64,000 bases of DNA from Tolypocladium sp. Sup5 PDA-1 (taxonomy: Eukaryota > Ascomycota > Sordariomycetes > Hypocreales > Ophiocordycipitaceae), in assembly GCA_000750105.3 (NCBI GenBank), contig JPHH03000030.1:310001-374000 (forward strand), given 5' to 3'. This document shows positions 11,430 to 21,849 of this stretch, one piece after another. Below the pieces are notes generated by a model that was not told the origin of the DNA, made no database searches, and was given only the letters and a program-made list of their open reading frames with translations. The position numbers were made by a program, and so were the translations under genes. Position 1 is the stretch's first letter, and each line of letters begins with the position of its first letter.

Positions 11430-13091
11430 TTATCGATAACTGGTCATCCCCGTCTCTCTGAAGTCAACAGCGGTATCTGGCCAATCGAATCACCAAGAGC
11501 TTGGGCTTTTATGGACTCGATTCTGGCGGCTAAGACGTACGCCTCGGTGATGGAAGAGGATCCGTATCTGAAGTTGTCGGACCAGATATAACTAATAGGA
11601 CGAGAGCTAGTGGACGTGATGAATGCAATTCCACGCTTAATAGCGGCTTGTAGTGATTGGTGGATGTCGTTAAAGAAACAGAGTCGTCGAGCCTCTGTGA
11701 GAATCAGAATAGCGTAGGCAGTCTCCTCGACGGATTAGTTCCAGGACCCATCGCTTTTTTAGTCTAGTAAAGGCCGCAAGCAGGCTTGGAAGAGGGTAAT
11801 AGAGACCTTCGATAGAAAGGGCTGATCGAACACGCCCGGCAACTTGTCCTAGTTGATTAATACGGAACGGTATCTACCCTAGGGAATATCTAGAATTTAC
11901 CTAGAAATCCCCAGGAAATTACTCAGACTTTACTTAGAGAACTCTGGGGCAGAGGAGCCGTTCTTGGAATACCTAAGCCACGTTGGAGAAGCGCACTGTA
12001 GAATAGTTGTCGGCTAGCGTAAGCGTCGTCGAACATATAATAAGTCTTCGGGGGCTCATTTGCGTTCATAGTAGTGCGGATAAGACCTGATCGAAGCCCT
12101 TCGGGGTCTCTGGTGCGAAAAAGACCACCATCTGGGCTACCCGTTGGTGGGTCCTTTCAGGAAGCCAACGACAGGTATCTGATGCGGCAGCAGCGATGTT
12201 GCATATCGCGTTGGCGTAGACACGTCCTATGGCAGTCGCCTTATGTTCCCAATCTGCCCTAGAATCTTGAATGATGCGGAGCGCATCAATCCAGAGGAAT
12301 CTGACGGCAAATCTCCGCGTACTCGAAATTGCGTCGCGAAACGTGCTGGGAAGGCCGACAATTGGTCTTCCTTTCTGAAAAGAATCAATATTCGTTGTAA
12401 GGAGCCGTAAGTTGGCGTTCGAGCCCTATCTATACCTCAAGGTCATATAAATAAGCGTGGGTTGGAGTTTGCTAGGAAGTAAAAGAAGTTTCCATTTTGT
12501 ACCGCCTTCGTTCCCAATATCGACTAGGCGTGTCGGCCGCTAGCCTTCCTTAGCACGAAGTTGCCGATACTCCAAATGACGTTCGTGGTAGTTGAGTGTC
12601 TATTGCAGGGCTAAATCAAGGGTGGAAAGGGACGAAATCTGGGGCTCCATCTGAGAAGAGAAGAAACGGGTCTTATCTTGCTTGTCTGCCAGGTTAAATT
12701 AGCATATGTAGACACTTCGCGACCGTTTCTCCGAGGTCGCGATACTGACCGCTCTGTGGTATTAATCTGAATACTGCATCCGCAAAGTGCTGCTCGTCGC
12801 TGTATATAACGCTAAAGGTTGTTCTGACCGGGTCCTAACCCTCGCTCTAGAGATTGTAAACAATAGGCTTCCACCTGCGCCAGCGCCATTGATCCAGGAT
12901 GGCTGCCGACGAGACTTGAGGATCTTCCATATAGTTGAACTGATGAAGCATCCGCTTGAGACTGCTTCGCAAAAGGCTTCCAGGCTCTCATGGTGCCGTT
13001 GGAAATACCTCGGTGAAGAGCTTTCATTTTGCGCGGCCGGGTCAGGACACAACGCCTGTTGGCAGTTTCGACAAAGCTTGCTCGATTTCAT
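11430..13091 (-). pseudogene. HET-domain protein pseudogene, nearly full length
   Basis: Translating the minus strand piecewise recovers a whole heterokaryon-incompatibility-type protein. ATG at 13091 begins a Cys/His N-terminal module (LCRNCQ, HHESLEAFC, SGCFI). Further on come RPTRLVDIG, a decayed LSYCWG motif, LPSTFRDAI and FLWIDALRIIQD with AIGRVYANA: the core of the HET domain. Then follow VFQERLLCPRVL and a C-terminal ITEAYVLAARIE stretch to about 11440. The frame is broken several times. In-frame TAG codons stand where the family has Trp at 12426-12428 and 11973-11975, and a TAG precedes RPTRL. It cannot encode a full protein. HET proteins normally trigger cell death after fusion of unlike hyphae. 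Confidence 0.8.
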
Positions 13092-14223
13092 GAGTTATGG
13101 ATGAGAAATGCTTTGCGTACTACAGATGTCTAAAGAGCGTAAATAAGGTGGACTCCCTTCCACGAAGGCCCGCACTAAGGGCTAGTTGCTGTATGAACGG
13201 CGTGAACTACGGTGGATAAATCCGTAGCTCTACGTGTCGACGACGGATTGGCTGGTAAGTTATGCGGTTGGCCGCAAGCATGCATCTGCTCTAGCCTGGC
13301 ATTAGGCAACGGTCGCTTCCAAGCTGACAAGCGATCCCACATATCGTCACCCGACCCTTTAGTCGACCATCGTTTCGCTCACACCGTTTCGCTCACACCG
13401 TTGCGGGACACGTCCTCAGGAGGGCCTTGGATGGCTTTGGCACGTTCCCGCCGGGCGCAGTGGCGATGCCTCGGGCACCCAAGGCCTCACACCAATGGCG
13501 GCGAGGGCGCCCTACCCGATCGGGGATGCCACCAAACCTGGAGGGGACAACAGCGTGTTCCAGATTCTGTCGGAAATAACCAATCCATGGCTGGGCTATA
13601 AGAACAGGGCTGGGTCAAACGCTGCTATGGGCAATTTGTACGACTGGGGATGTTGATGAGTCTGTGCCCAGGGACGAACACTGCGGCTCAAGAAGGTGAA
13701 TCGGGAGAACTACCGCTATTCCTCATGGCGACATTCTGGGAAGCTTGTCATGTTTTGTACACAGATTAGCTCAGTATTTGTTTCAGTGACTTCCATTAAG
13801 CGTGTATCCTTGCCTTGTGGTGGTTGCAGCAGGTTGACTTGGTTCAGGTAGGCACTCAACGTGTGCGTTGCCAATTGCCCTCCACGAATGGGACACGCCG
13901 TTCGCCTCTCCGATGCCCTCCGTTGATGTGTGCCTGTATAAACAAACCGACATCCCATCTTCTAGGAAGTACTTACTGGAGACATCGGCCTTGGAGCAGT
14001 CGGGCCGGTCCGCCTTTGACCCATGATGGAGTCCCTGTTTGTTCTGGTTTTGTATTGTGGTAGGTATCGACAGGCTGTGTTTCTTCGCGGGGTTCCCTCA
14101 ACTTGAAGTGAGGGGTTTTTGGAAGAGAGGAGAAGATCGGATGCAGAGTGCGAATAAAGAGTGGAGAGTGGTCTCATGATTTGTAAGATCAGGCGGCCAA
14201 CAGCATAAGGCAACCACGGAGAG
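13092..14223. other. Intergenic between HET pseudogene and HET gene
   Basis: About 1.1 kb between two divergent HET loci. No coding homology beyond chance frames. A short tandem repeat is at 13371-13398. Confidence 0.45.
13371..13398 (+). repeat. 14-bp direct tandem repeat, two copies
   Basis: The unit CGTTTCGCTCACAC occurs twice without a gap. It is too short to assign to an element; it may be replication slippage. Confidence 0.8.
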
Positions 14224-16344
14224 ATGCAACGCAGCAACATTAACTTTCCGCTTTTCGTGCCACCGAGAACAAAGTCAACCCAAAGAGTATCAAAGGATAC
14301 AAGCTCCACCAAAATGGTCTTCTTCTATGGTCCTCTGAGTAAGGAACGCTCTGAAATCAGGCTTGTTCGCTTCGTCGACGGCGATGAGAATCCCACAAGA
14401 TCGCCGATTCGACTCGAAATCTGTCATGCCTCTTTAGACGACGGCGATCATACCCAGTATGGGGCTCTGTCCTACGCCTGGGGAGACCCTGACAAACGCA
14501 AAAGCGCTCAGATTTACATCGGCGGCGAGCTCTTCGTCATCGGCGAAAACCTTCATGCTGGGCTGACGCAATTACGTGAGAACTGGGTCCAATCTTGGCT
14601 CTGGATCGACTCTATTTGCATCCAGCAGTCCGACGCAGAGGAAAAGACCTGGCAGGTCGCCCAGATGCGCGCTATATTTTGCAAGGCTGTTCTCGTATAC
14701 ATTTGGCTGGGTCCAGGTTGTGGAGAGACGGATAGAGTCATGGACTTTGTACGTGGCATTGCGCCTCGAGTACAAGCTTCGGCGGCGGCCGACATCGACA
14801 TGCAAAAAAGGGGTCAGATCAAGGCAGATCTTGCAACACTATCATCCAAACAAAATAACACAGATGATGACGGCGCAATCGCTCTCGTGGAGCCTGAGCT
14901 GGCCACGCTCATGATTGACCTCTTTACGGAGCCGGGTCTACGGCCTGAAACTGGGGAGACGAGCCTTGTTAACGGTATTCGCACCATCTTACAGCGCAAC
15001 TATTGGCACCGCATCTGGGTAATCCAAGAAGTCACCTTGGCCAAAGACGCCGTGGTCTTATGCGGTGCCAAGAGCGTGCCGTCTGACAGCTTTCACGCGG
15101 TCTTCAGGACGCTGAAATGGGCCAGCCTTTTGAGCCAGCGCACGCAAGACTACCGAAGCTTTGAAAAGGGGCTGTCTACTAACTTCTACGAGAACACCGC
15201 ACTGCACACTCGTCGACAGTATCTCAGTGGGGATGAACCCATAACGCTGTTTAGCATCGTCGTTCCAAAAGGTCGGCCCTCGCAACGTCCGTTCTATTCT
15301 GCTTCTGACCCCCGGGATATCGTCTTTGGAGTCCTCGGCATTGTCACAGAGGACGGAACTCTGGGCTTGAGCGTGGATTACAAGAAAACACCAACCCAAG
15401 TCTTTACTGCCTTGACAAGGGCTTTGATTATTCGTGGTGACGATGAATCCTTGGTGCAGAATACCACACTGAATTTTCACCTGGGTAATATTGCCCCAAG
15501 GGAAGAGGGCAATATATGCGACTTGCCATTGCCTACATGGGTCCCCGACTGGCGGGAAGTAGGAAAGCGTGGATTTCTCGACACCCGCTCGGTCTATGGC
15601 AATGCAACAAGGGACACGTCACCGCCACTACCTGAAGCAAGGTTTACCGAGGAGGATGACCTGCTTGGGCGCCTCCGGAGGCCTGGTTGCCGTGTAGATG
15701 TGATAACGGAGGTCATGGAATCGCCACGGTGGGAGCTCGAAAGCGAATGGGGGCTGCCTATGCATCTTGCGAAGCCAGAGGCTTTTCTCGCCTCGATCCT
15801 CGAGTTTGCCAACTTGGGAGCAGACTCCAGCCCAGGAGAGGACCACGTGTGGCGGACTGTCATGATGGAGCACTTCACAATCTTCCTCGAGAACTACTTT
15901 TCCTCCCATACCAGTGAGGGAATTCTATCCCTTGTCCGCAAGATGGCACGGCGAGAGCGGATCGACGCCAAGCTCCTGACGTCAGAGCAGAAACGGTACA
16001 TCAAGGATTATGCTGAGACGTGGAACCTGTATGCAGAGACCTTCGAAGAGCAACTAGAACGGGTAGCACAAGACTTGGACAACAGCATACGTCTTTATAG
16101 CCGCGGGAGGACGCTGTTCAAAACGGCCAAAGGCATGTTTGGCCTGTGCCATGCCGCCGTCCGCCCCGGCGATATTGCAACCTTGTTTTGGGGCACGATG
16201 TCGCCTATTATCTTGCGGCCACGGAGCCAGAGCAGCGGCGCCGGTGAAGGGTTTTCCTGGATGGGGGACGCGTATATTGACGGGATCATGGATGGAGAGT
16301 TTCTGAAGACGTCGCCGGCACATGAGACGTTTGACATTTACTGA
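14224..16344 (+). CDS. HET-domain (heterokaryon incompatibility) protein
   Basis: Intact 706-aa single-exon protein. The HET domain runs from about residue 66 to 230 with its three sequence blocks: ALSYAWG (81-87), WLWIDSICIQQ (125-135) and the AQMRAIF...VYIWLG block (146-163). The C-terminal 470 residues are the usual variable region, with no repeat or NACHT/NTPase motif visible. HET proteins act in non-self recognition and cell death in the cytoplasm; the partner is unknown. Start: ATG at 14224; an in-frame ATG at 14314 (residue 31, MVFFYGP) also fits the usual short leader before the first conserved block and may be the true start. It lies divergent to the decayed HET gene at 11430-13091, but the two are not close copies. 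Confidence 0.88.
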   Translation: MQRSNINFPLFVPPRTKSTQRVSKDTSSTKMVFFYGPLSKERSEIRLVRFVDGDENPTRSPIRLEICHASLDDGDHTQYGALSYAWGDPDKRKSAQIYIGGELFVIGENLHAGLTQLRENWVQSWLWIDSICIQQSDAEEKTWQVAQMRAIFCKAVLVYIWLGPGCGETDRVMDFVRGIAPRVQASAAADIDMQKRGQIKADLATLSSKQNNTDDDGAIALVEPELATLMIDLFTEPGLRPETGETSLVNGIRTILQRNYWHRIWVIQEVTLAKDAVVLCGAKSVPSDSFHAVFRTLKWASLLSQRTQDYRSFEKGLSTNFYENTALHTRRQYLSGDEPITLFSIVVPKGRPSQRPFYSASDPRDIVFGVLGIVTEDGTLGLSVDYKKTPTQVFTALTRALIIRGDDESLVQNTTLNFHLGNIAPREEGNICDLPLPTWVPDWREVGKRGFLDTRSVYGNATRDTSPPLPEARFTEEDDLLGRLRRPGCRVDVITEVMESPRWELESEWGLPMHLAKPEAFLASILEFANLGADSSPGEDHVWRTVMMEHFTIFLENYFSSHTSEGILSLVRKMARRERIDAKLLTSEQKRYIKDYAETWNLYAETFEEQLERVAQDLDNSIRLYSRGRTLFKTAKGMFGLCHAAVRPGDIATLFWGTMSPIILRPRSQSSGAGEGFSWMGDAYIDGIMDGEFLKTSPAHETFDIY

Positions 16345-17131
16345 GCTTCATGCAGCACGGAGGCAAAGCTCCATGGAGCTATCCGTTGAAGTTGGAGCCA
16401 ATTCATCGAGAACTCAGGGCATCAGATAATGTGTGACCCAGACGGGGGTTCATGGGTTTCATGCATTGGCGCCTTTTTAGTATAAACAGGAATCTGCCGA
16501 GTGAGTTTCACCAGGCGTAGATACGAACACGTGTAGCTGAACTACCCATCACTAGCGGGCCTTCGTGTCTTGTAAAACCGCTCCAAATCATGAAGTAGCT
16601 TCACCGGATGCAGCCAGACACATAGAGGTGGACGCGTTGGAATTGATCTCTTTCCCGGCAGCGGCGCATCGCGAGGTCGCCACGGAGTATGGAGTACGCA
16701 GTAGGTAGCCAAATCTCGTCAGCTGGCATCAGCGTACACCAGTTCTGTGGAGATTGCGTCGTTACAGTCCATAACTTCATGGTGACGTCGTCCTCCATGG
16801 CGCTATTGGTGTGAGAGGCAATGTTAAGGATGCACGTCAGCAGCTTGTTTCCCCGCACACAGACTCCAATCCATTCCAATCGATGGAGTCAACGAAGCCG
16901 TCGGGTCCGAAGAACAAGCCCGGCACTCAGGAGTCTTTTCAGCTGCCGCTTTCCCACATGCATCTACCCTCACGGCCCTCATCCCATCTATTGATACATT
17001 TGCTTCCATTTCTTCTCTATTGCCAGAGGCATTGACCCCGAATGCCCCCCCGGCTCTTATGTTTCCAGCTGTCACTCAAAGCTACCTATATAAGTCATCA
17101 GCAACTCCTGCACAGACACAGCATCCGCGCC
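16345..17131. other. Intergenic / promoter of flavoprotein gene
   Basis: About 790 bp with no recognised gene. A TATA-like TATATAAG lies at 17087-17094, about 40 bp before the chosen start of the next gene. Confidence 0.5.
17087..17094 (+). promoter_or_regulatory. Candidate TATA box
   Basis: TATATAAG 38 nt before the ATG at 17132. If functional, it argues that the upstream in-frame ATG at 17042 is not translated. Confidence 0.35.
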
Positions 17132-17708
17132 ATGTCTACGCACTACGGCGCCGTAGTTATTGGCTCCGGCCAAGGAGGCACGCCGCTCAGCATGGCGTTC
17201 GCGAAAGCCAAGCACAAGACGGCGCTGATTGAGGGCGTGCACGTCGGCGGCTGCTGCGTCAACGTAGGCTGCACTCCGACCAAGACCATGATTGCGTCTG
17301 GACGCGTTGCCTATCTGGCTCGGCGCGGGCCCGACTACGGCGTGCACGTCGGCAGCGGTGGCGTCGGTGTTGGTGCCACGAACGACGTCCATGTGGCCAT
17401 GGAGAAGGTGAGGCAGCGCAAGCGCGACATCGTGGACAGTTTCCGCTCCGGCAGTGAGCGCAGGGTGCGGGAAGCCGGCGTGGAATTGATAAAGGGCTCA
17501 GCACGCTTCGAAGATGAGCGTACCCTCAGGGTGCGTGGCCAGGACGGCGCAGAGACAACACTCACTGCTGATCGCATCTTCATCTGCGCCGGCGAGCGCC
17601 CTGCAACTCCCAAGATTGACGGGTTCGACGCTGCATCTTTTCCGCCGGGCACCATCCTCGACTCGACGTCTATCCAGGAACTCGGTGTGGTTCCCTCGCA
17701 TCTCGTCG

Positions 17709-17739
<31 letters not shown>

Positions 17740-18586
17740 TGGCCAGCTGTTCCGTCGCCTGGGCTCTGCCGTAACCATCCTGCAGCGCGGTGCACAGTTG
17801 CTTCCGCGTGAGGACGCCGAAGTTGCCGGGGCCATTCTTGACATCCTGCGTGAAGACGGCGTCCAGGTCCTCCTCAAGACGTCTCCAACCAGCATCCGTG
17901 CCACCGGCAACACAGACTCGGCCACCGCCGTCGCCGTCTCCGTCTCCGGCCCCGGCCCGTCCGAGCTGCTGGCATCGCACGTGCTCTTCGCTGCTGGCCG
18001 CATCCCCAACGCGGACTCCCTAAACCTAGGCGCGGCCGGCATCGAGACCACAGCTCGTGGGCACGTCGCCGTCGACTCGCAGCTGCGCACCTCCAACCCG
18101 CGCGTCTGGGCCCTCGGCGACGTCAAGGGCGGGCCCGCCTTCACGCACGTCTCATACGACGATTTCCGCCTGCTGCGCGGCAATCTTCTAGAGCAGGACG
18201 CGAACGCCGCGCCGCTCACCACCGTAGGCCGGATCCTCCCTTACGTCGTCTATACAGACCCGCAGCTCGGCCACGTCGGCTTGCACGAGCATGAAGCTCG
18301 CACCGCGTTCCCTGGCCGCAAGATCCAGGTCGCCAGCATGCCTATGGCGTATGTGGCGCGGGCACTGGAGACGGACGAGTCGAGGGGCTTGATGAAGGCT
18401 GTAGTTGATGCCGAGTCGCAGCAGATCCTCGGGTTCACCTGCTTGGGGCTGGAGGGTGGCGAGGTCATGAGCGTAGTGCAGATGGCCATGGTTGGCCGGG
18501 CCAAGTGGACGGCGCTGAGGGACGCCGTCTGGGCGCATCCCTCGCTGGCGGAGAGCTTGAATAACCTCTGGGGCTCCTTGAAGTAG
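17132..18586 (+). CDS. FAD-dependent pyridine nucleotide-disulfide oxidoreductase (mercuric-reductase-like)
   Basis: Flavoprotein of the dihydrolipoamide dehydrogenase / mercuric reductase superfamily, 484 aa, moving electrons from NAD(P)H through FAD to a redox-active disulfide. Visible are the FAD-binding GSGQGG (11-16), the redox pair Cys42-Cys47 in GGCCVNVGCTPTK, the NAD(P) Rossmann motif IGGGYIG, the second FAD motif ALGDV, and a C-terminal HPSLAE whose His469 and Glu474 correspond to the catalytic His-Glu of the partner subunit. No N-terminal heavy-metal domain and no C-terminal vicinal Cys pair are present, so mercury reduction is unlikely. An in-frame ATG at 17042 would add 30 residues resembling a mitochondrial presequence. 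The physiological substrate is unknown. Confidence 0.85.
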
Positions 18587-19802
18587 GCCACCGTGCCATC
18601 TGTCTTTTAAGAAGGTTTGAGAACACCAGTTTTGAATTGAGAACACCTCTGAGGGCAGCCGGGGGTATACATGTTGAATATTGCAACGGGAGGCTGCTTC
18701 AGCCACCCAAAAACCGGTACGACTCACACACGAGAATGGAATACAAAACTGCAACATATGTAATATATCTGTATATCTGTATTGGATAGTATGCGATGTC
18801 CTGGATAAGCAGACTCGTGCTAGCTTGGCTCATGGCTATGGATAGCGAATCGGCATTCGGACGGTGCCTTAGAGACTACTGAGTAAAATCGCAGCTTTGC
18901 TTGCCAAGAATAGAGAACTAGCACCCAGTGCCTCGTGCAGTAGTAAACCGTTGCCGCTGTATTGAGTCACTTGGAGGGCGGCACGCACATCACAAGTAAA
19001 TATGATTATAAGTCTCCCAGACTTGTTCTCTTTGTTTGATCATCTATTCCTAAAGGTATAGCCTTGTGGCGCTGCCCAGGAATTAATTGCCGTAAATAGG
19101 TCATCTTGGGAGTCATACTCGCCTTCAGGAGGGAGACAACTATCTGAAAATTAATTGTCCTCTTCGGTTGGATCCATCTTACACGGGCGAGGAGGGGTAA
19201 ATACAAAATAAAGTAGTAAGATATTAAGATAAATATATATTGTGATCGCACTTGGTTTAGCAAGACTGTATACCGATACTCGAACGCCGATGCGATGTCT
19301 AGCTTAATGTTAGATATAAATTACCCTTCTCTTCTATTAACGCAACTTTGTTTGCGATTCTTAGTTGACTATAGCAGTCTCGGTGAGGGTAGTGGGGGCG
19401 ACTCGACCCAGCGTTCCATTCGTGCACCTTTGCACAGCATGTTGAAAAAGCACCCTCGGCATGGAACAGGTGCACCAGAATACCGCGCTCCATTCAGTAC
19501 GGGTAGTGGACGTAGCTGGGCCGATAAGGTTTGGCGCATACTCAGCTGCCGCCTTGTTAGGAAGATGGGGCGTTAGACCTTGTACGATCTCTGAAAGGTT
19601 AAAGCCATGGGAGGCAAAACTGCTCGTAGAGTTGCGGGCAGGATTAGGTTTATAAATAAGCTGTTCGACTTGAACCACTCTACCAGAATCTCGTCCTCTT
19701 AACACTGCCTTGACATTCGCAAGGTCTGCAAGTTCACAACCACTCTTATCTTTGCTACTATACTTCTTTTGTCCCTCGCCGGCCTCATTACGGTTGCCCA
19801 AA
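18587..19802. other. Intergenic, 1.2 kb
   Basis: AT-rich in part (19000-19330). No protein homology was recognised on either strand; this includes the promoter of the secreted CDH-like gene. Confidence 0.45.
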
Positions 19803-20615
19803 ATGCAGACCAAGGCGACCTTCCTGCTACTCCTATCGGCGTGCCTGATCGCACCGGGCACAACAAAGAACTGTGACACAAACCAAATCAGCCACATGGA
19901 CGTGGGCTCAGGTTCATGCACATGCGCCGGGCAACTCTTTGGGTGCTCCTCGAACTGTGGTGTTTGCGGCGTCACTTCGGTCCCGAAAAAAGTACGCAAT
20001 TGCGCGTCAGATGGGTGCCAGGATAACCAATACGACTGCCAAGGGTGTGGCCTCTGGTTCCACACCCTCTGCGATTGCGTCCAGCACCCGCAAACATGCA
20101 TCAACAACGGGGTCATAACGCCAAACGGTCCCCCAGTATGGGTATCGCTGGAAAACGACAACCTCATTACCACGACGGAAATCCTCCCCGGTATCCTGCA
20201 GATGGGGACCAGCCATGACGCCGGCTGGGTCTTTGCCCAAGGACAATACAAGCCAGCGTATCAGTCCCTATGGCTGAATTCGGTCCGGGCGAGAGACCAG
20301 GAACAAGTCCACATCCATATATGCGACACCCGCAATGTACACACGACCAACGTGCTCTCGGACGAGACTATCCAAAGCGCCAATCACCTCATCCAGCTGA
20401 AGAATGACCCAGAGTTATACTGCCTCGGGGTGGACCATTCTGTCACGATAACGGGCTTTTCAACCGCCTTGGCCGCCTTTTTGGCTAACCCGCCTTCGGC
20501 TAACCCACCGATATGCAAAGAGTTGGTTGGCGCGGGCATCTTGCAAGATCACAAGGATCGAACTTGGGCATGCGCCTCGACGACTCAAGCCGGTCCCAAG
20601 GGCAAGTTCTGCTGA
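19803..20615 (+). CDS. Secreted Cys-rich CDH/HIT-like protein
   Basis: Single-exon 270-aa protein with a signal peptide (MQTKATFLLLLSACLIAPG) followed by a cysteine-rich segment of about 80 residues with many C-x2-5-C pairs. The C-terminal 170 residues resemble bacterial CDP-diacylglycerol pyrophosphatase (Cdh, a HIT-related fold): a SLWLNSVRARDQ stretch runs into VHIHIC, where Cdh has the LHIH histidine motif, and there is a downstream GHSVTI/VDHSVTI-like strand. The predicted role is hydrolysis of a pyrophosphate-linked lipid or nucleotide outside the cell, but this rests on motif similarity. ATG at 19803 is chosen because it begins the signal peptide; the frame is open upstream only from non-ATG codons. 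Confidence 0.7.
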   Translation: MQTKATFLLLLSACLIAPGTTKNCDTNQISHMDVGSGSCTCAGQLFGCSSNCGVCGVTSVPKKVRNCASDGCQDNQYDCQGCGLWFHTLCDCVQHPQTCINNGVITPNGPPVWVSLENDNLITTTEILPGILQMGTSHDAGWVFAQGQYKPAYQSLWLNSVRARDQEQVHIHICDTRNVHTTNVLSDETIQSANHLIQLKNDPELYCLGVDHSVTITGFSTALAAFLANPPSANPPICKELVGAGILQDHKDRTWACASTTQAGPKGKFC

Positions 20616-20940
20616 TTATGCTATGTACGTCGCAACAAACATTTCGTACCAGTCAGTATGTATGTGTATGGAACTTCTCGCATGGATTGTATTTCGCAGG
20701 ACGTGACTTTGTGTGCTAGCCGCGTATTGGCGGGAGTCGTGGCTGGGCCACCTGATATGTCCCGTGAGGCTGCTTGTTGGTGTGAGACCCCGCACGGGGC
20801 TACACACAGGCCTAAGGAGGCACCAAAGGTGGGAGTCTTAAGGGAGGCCAGGTAGGAATAAGTAGTCCGCCTCTTCAGCCCCGTCTGGGTGTGCAACAGC
20901 GTGTTCTAGACTAGCCGTCGAGAACGGGCACTGACTGCTC

Positions 20941-21345
20941 TTACTCCCCATTTGGCACAAAATACGTCGTCTTCCTTAGACCAGCAGCGTGATACGCGTG
21001 TTCAATCGCCTCTTCCCACCTCTAGCGGAAACTTGCCCGCGGTTCGGATGCCCCCTCGCTTCCCGATAGGCAGCAAGCCCGTTTCTACTAGCTTGATAAG
21101 CTCGTCGGCCTACTGCTGGGTGTATATGAACGTTCCTTATAGGGTAAGGCCCTTATGCACGATTATCGAGTACGGTAAACCGATATCTCCCGGAGAGCCT
21201 CCTACAATACTTATCCGGCCCCTTGGCCGGAGCGCGATAATGCTAGACTTAATATGCGAGAGAGTTCCTGCGACTAGGGGCGAAATATTAAAGTAGACGT
21301 TAATAGGGCTATAGGCCTATAGAGCGGCCATATCGTCCCCTACTT
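20941..21345 (-). pseudogene. Zinc-type alcohol dehydrogenase, C-terminal relic
   Basis: Minus-strand translation gives the last 130 residues of a medium-chain dehydrogenase: YFNISPLVAG, HIKSSIIALRPRGR, ISIVGGSPGDIGLPYSI, a HKGLTL stretch, LIKLVETGLLPIG and RTAGKFPLE. A one-base insertion after LE shifts to WEEAIEHAYHAAG and a terminal FVPNG before TAA. In-frame TAG or TAA codons interrupt the K-GTF and Q-ADEL segments. The catalytic N-terminal zinc domain is missing. It is a decayed fragment with no function expected. Confidence 0.7.
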
Positions 21346-21499
21346 TATTAAGGCAAAGTGAACACACGATAGACCACCGGAGGGCAAGGCAAAAAGAGGG
21401 ATTGAATTCATAGCTAGGACCTGCCTAGGAAGAAGGAAAAGGCTGACGCCCGTGATAAAATAACTAATATGCATATGTGTGTGTATATATGAGAAAACC

Positions 21500-21580
21500 C
21501 TGCCCGATGAGGCCACGTTTCTAGCCCCGGGCCCGGGCCCAGAGCCCGGAGCCCGGAGCCTAGGTCCGGCTCTCCGCCTT
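21500..21580. repeat. Low-complexity GC and GT tracts
   Basis: A short GT/TA microsatellite just before 21500 is followed by iterated GCCCGG / GGAGCCC units at about 21525-21562. It marks the junction between the ADH relic and the kinase-like relic. Confidence 0.5.
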
Positions 21581-21612
21581 GATATAGTGACTAATTTTTC
21601 GAGAAGCTGTCC

Positions 21613-21845
21613 CTAATAGTAGCGCGTATCTTCCGGGTTAAAGAACTTGAATTGCATATTCATGGCCCTCTTAGCTTGATATAACTTATTGAGCGTATGC
21701 TCACTTACGACTTTGAGAGCGTATATCCGCGACTCGACCCTGACTTTAAATAAATATCCCTCTGTGCCGCTCCCTGAAAAGTCGTCTCGATATTCGTCAA
21801 TCCTCCCTAGCCACTCAATATCCAGTCCAAGAGACTTCGCAACGC
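21613..21845 (-). pseudogene. Kinase-like protein fragment
   Basis: A minus-strand stretch reading EGYLFKVRVESRIYALKV, then FKFFNPEDTRYY at its end, resembles the N-lobe start of fungal kinase-like proteins of the EGYVFKV...ALKVFKFF type. It is interrupted by an inserted segment, has no catalytic loop, and abuts an unrelated HET relic on the other strand. Confidence 0.5.
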
Positions 21846-21849
21846 GACA

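Noticed and set aside
12787..13104. Plus-strand 105-codon frame
   Set aside because: It is the antisense shadow of the HET pseudogene N-terminal Cys/His module, which has clear homology on the minus strand.
17042..17131. Mitochondrial presequence on the flavoprotein
   Set aside because: The extension needs ATG 17042, which lies upstream of a TATA-like element; kept only as an alternative start.
19361..20251. Minus-strand 296-codon frame
   Set aside because: Antisense to the secreted CDH-like gene, whose signal peptide and motifs support the plus strand.
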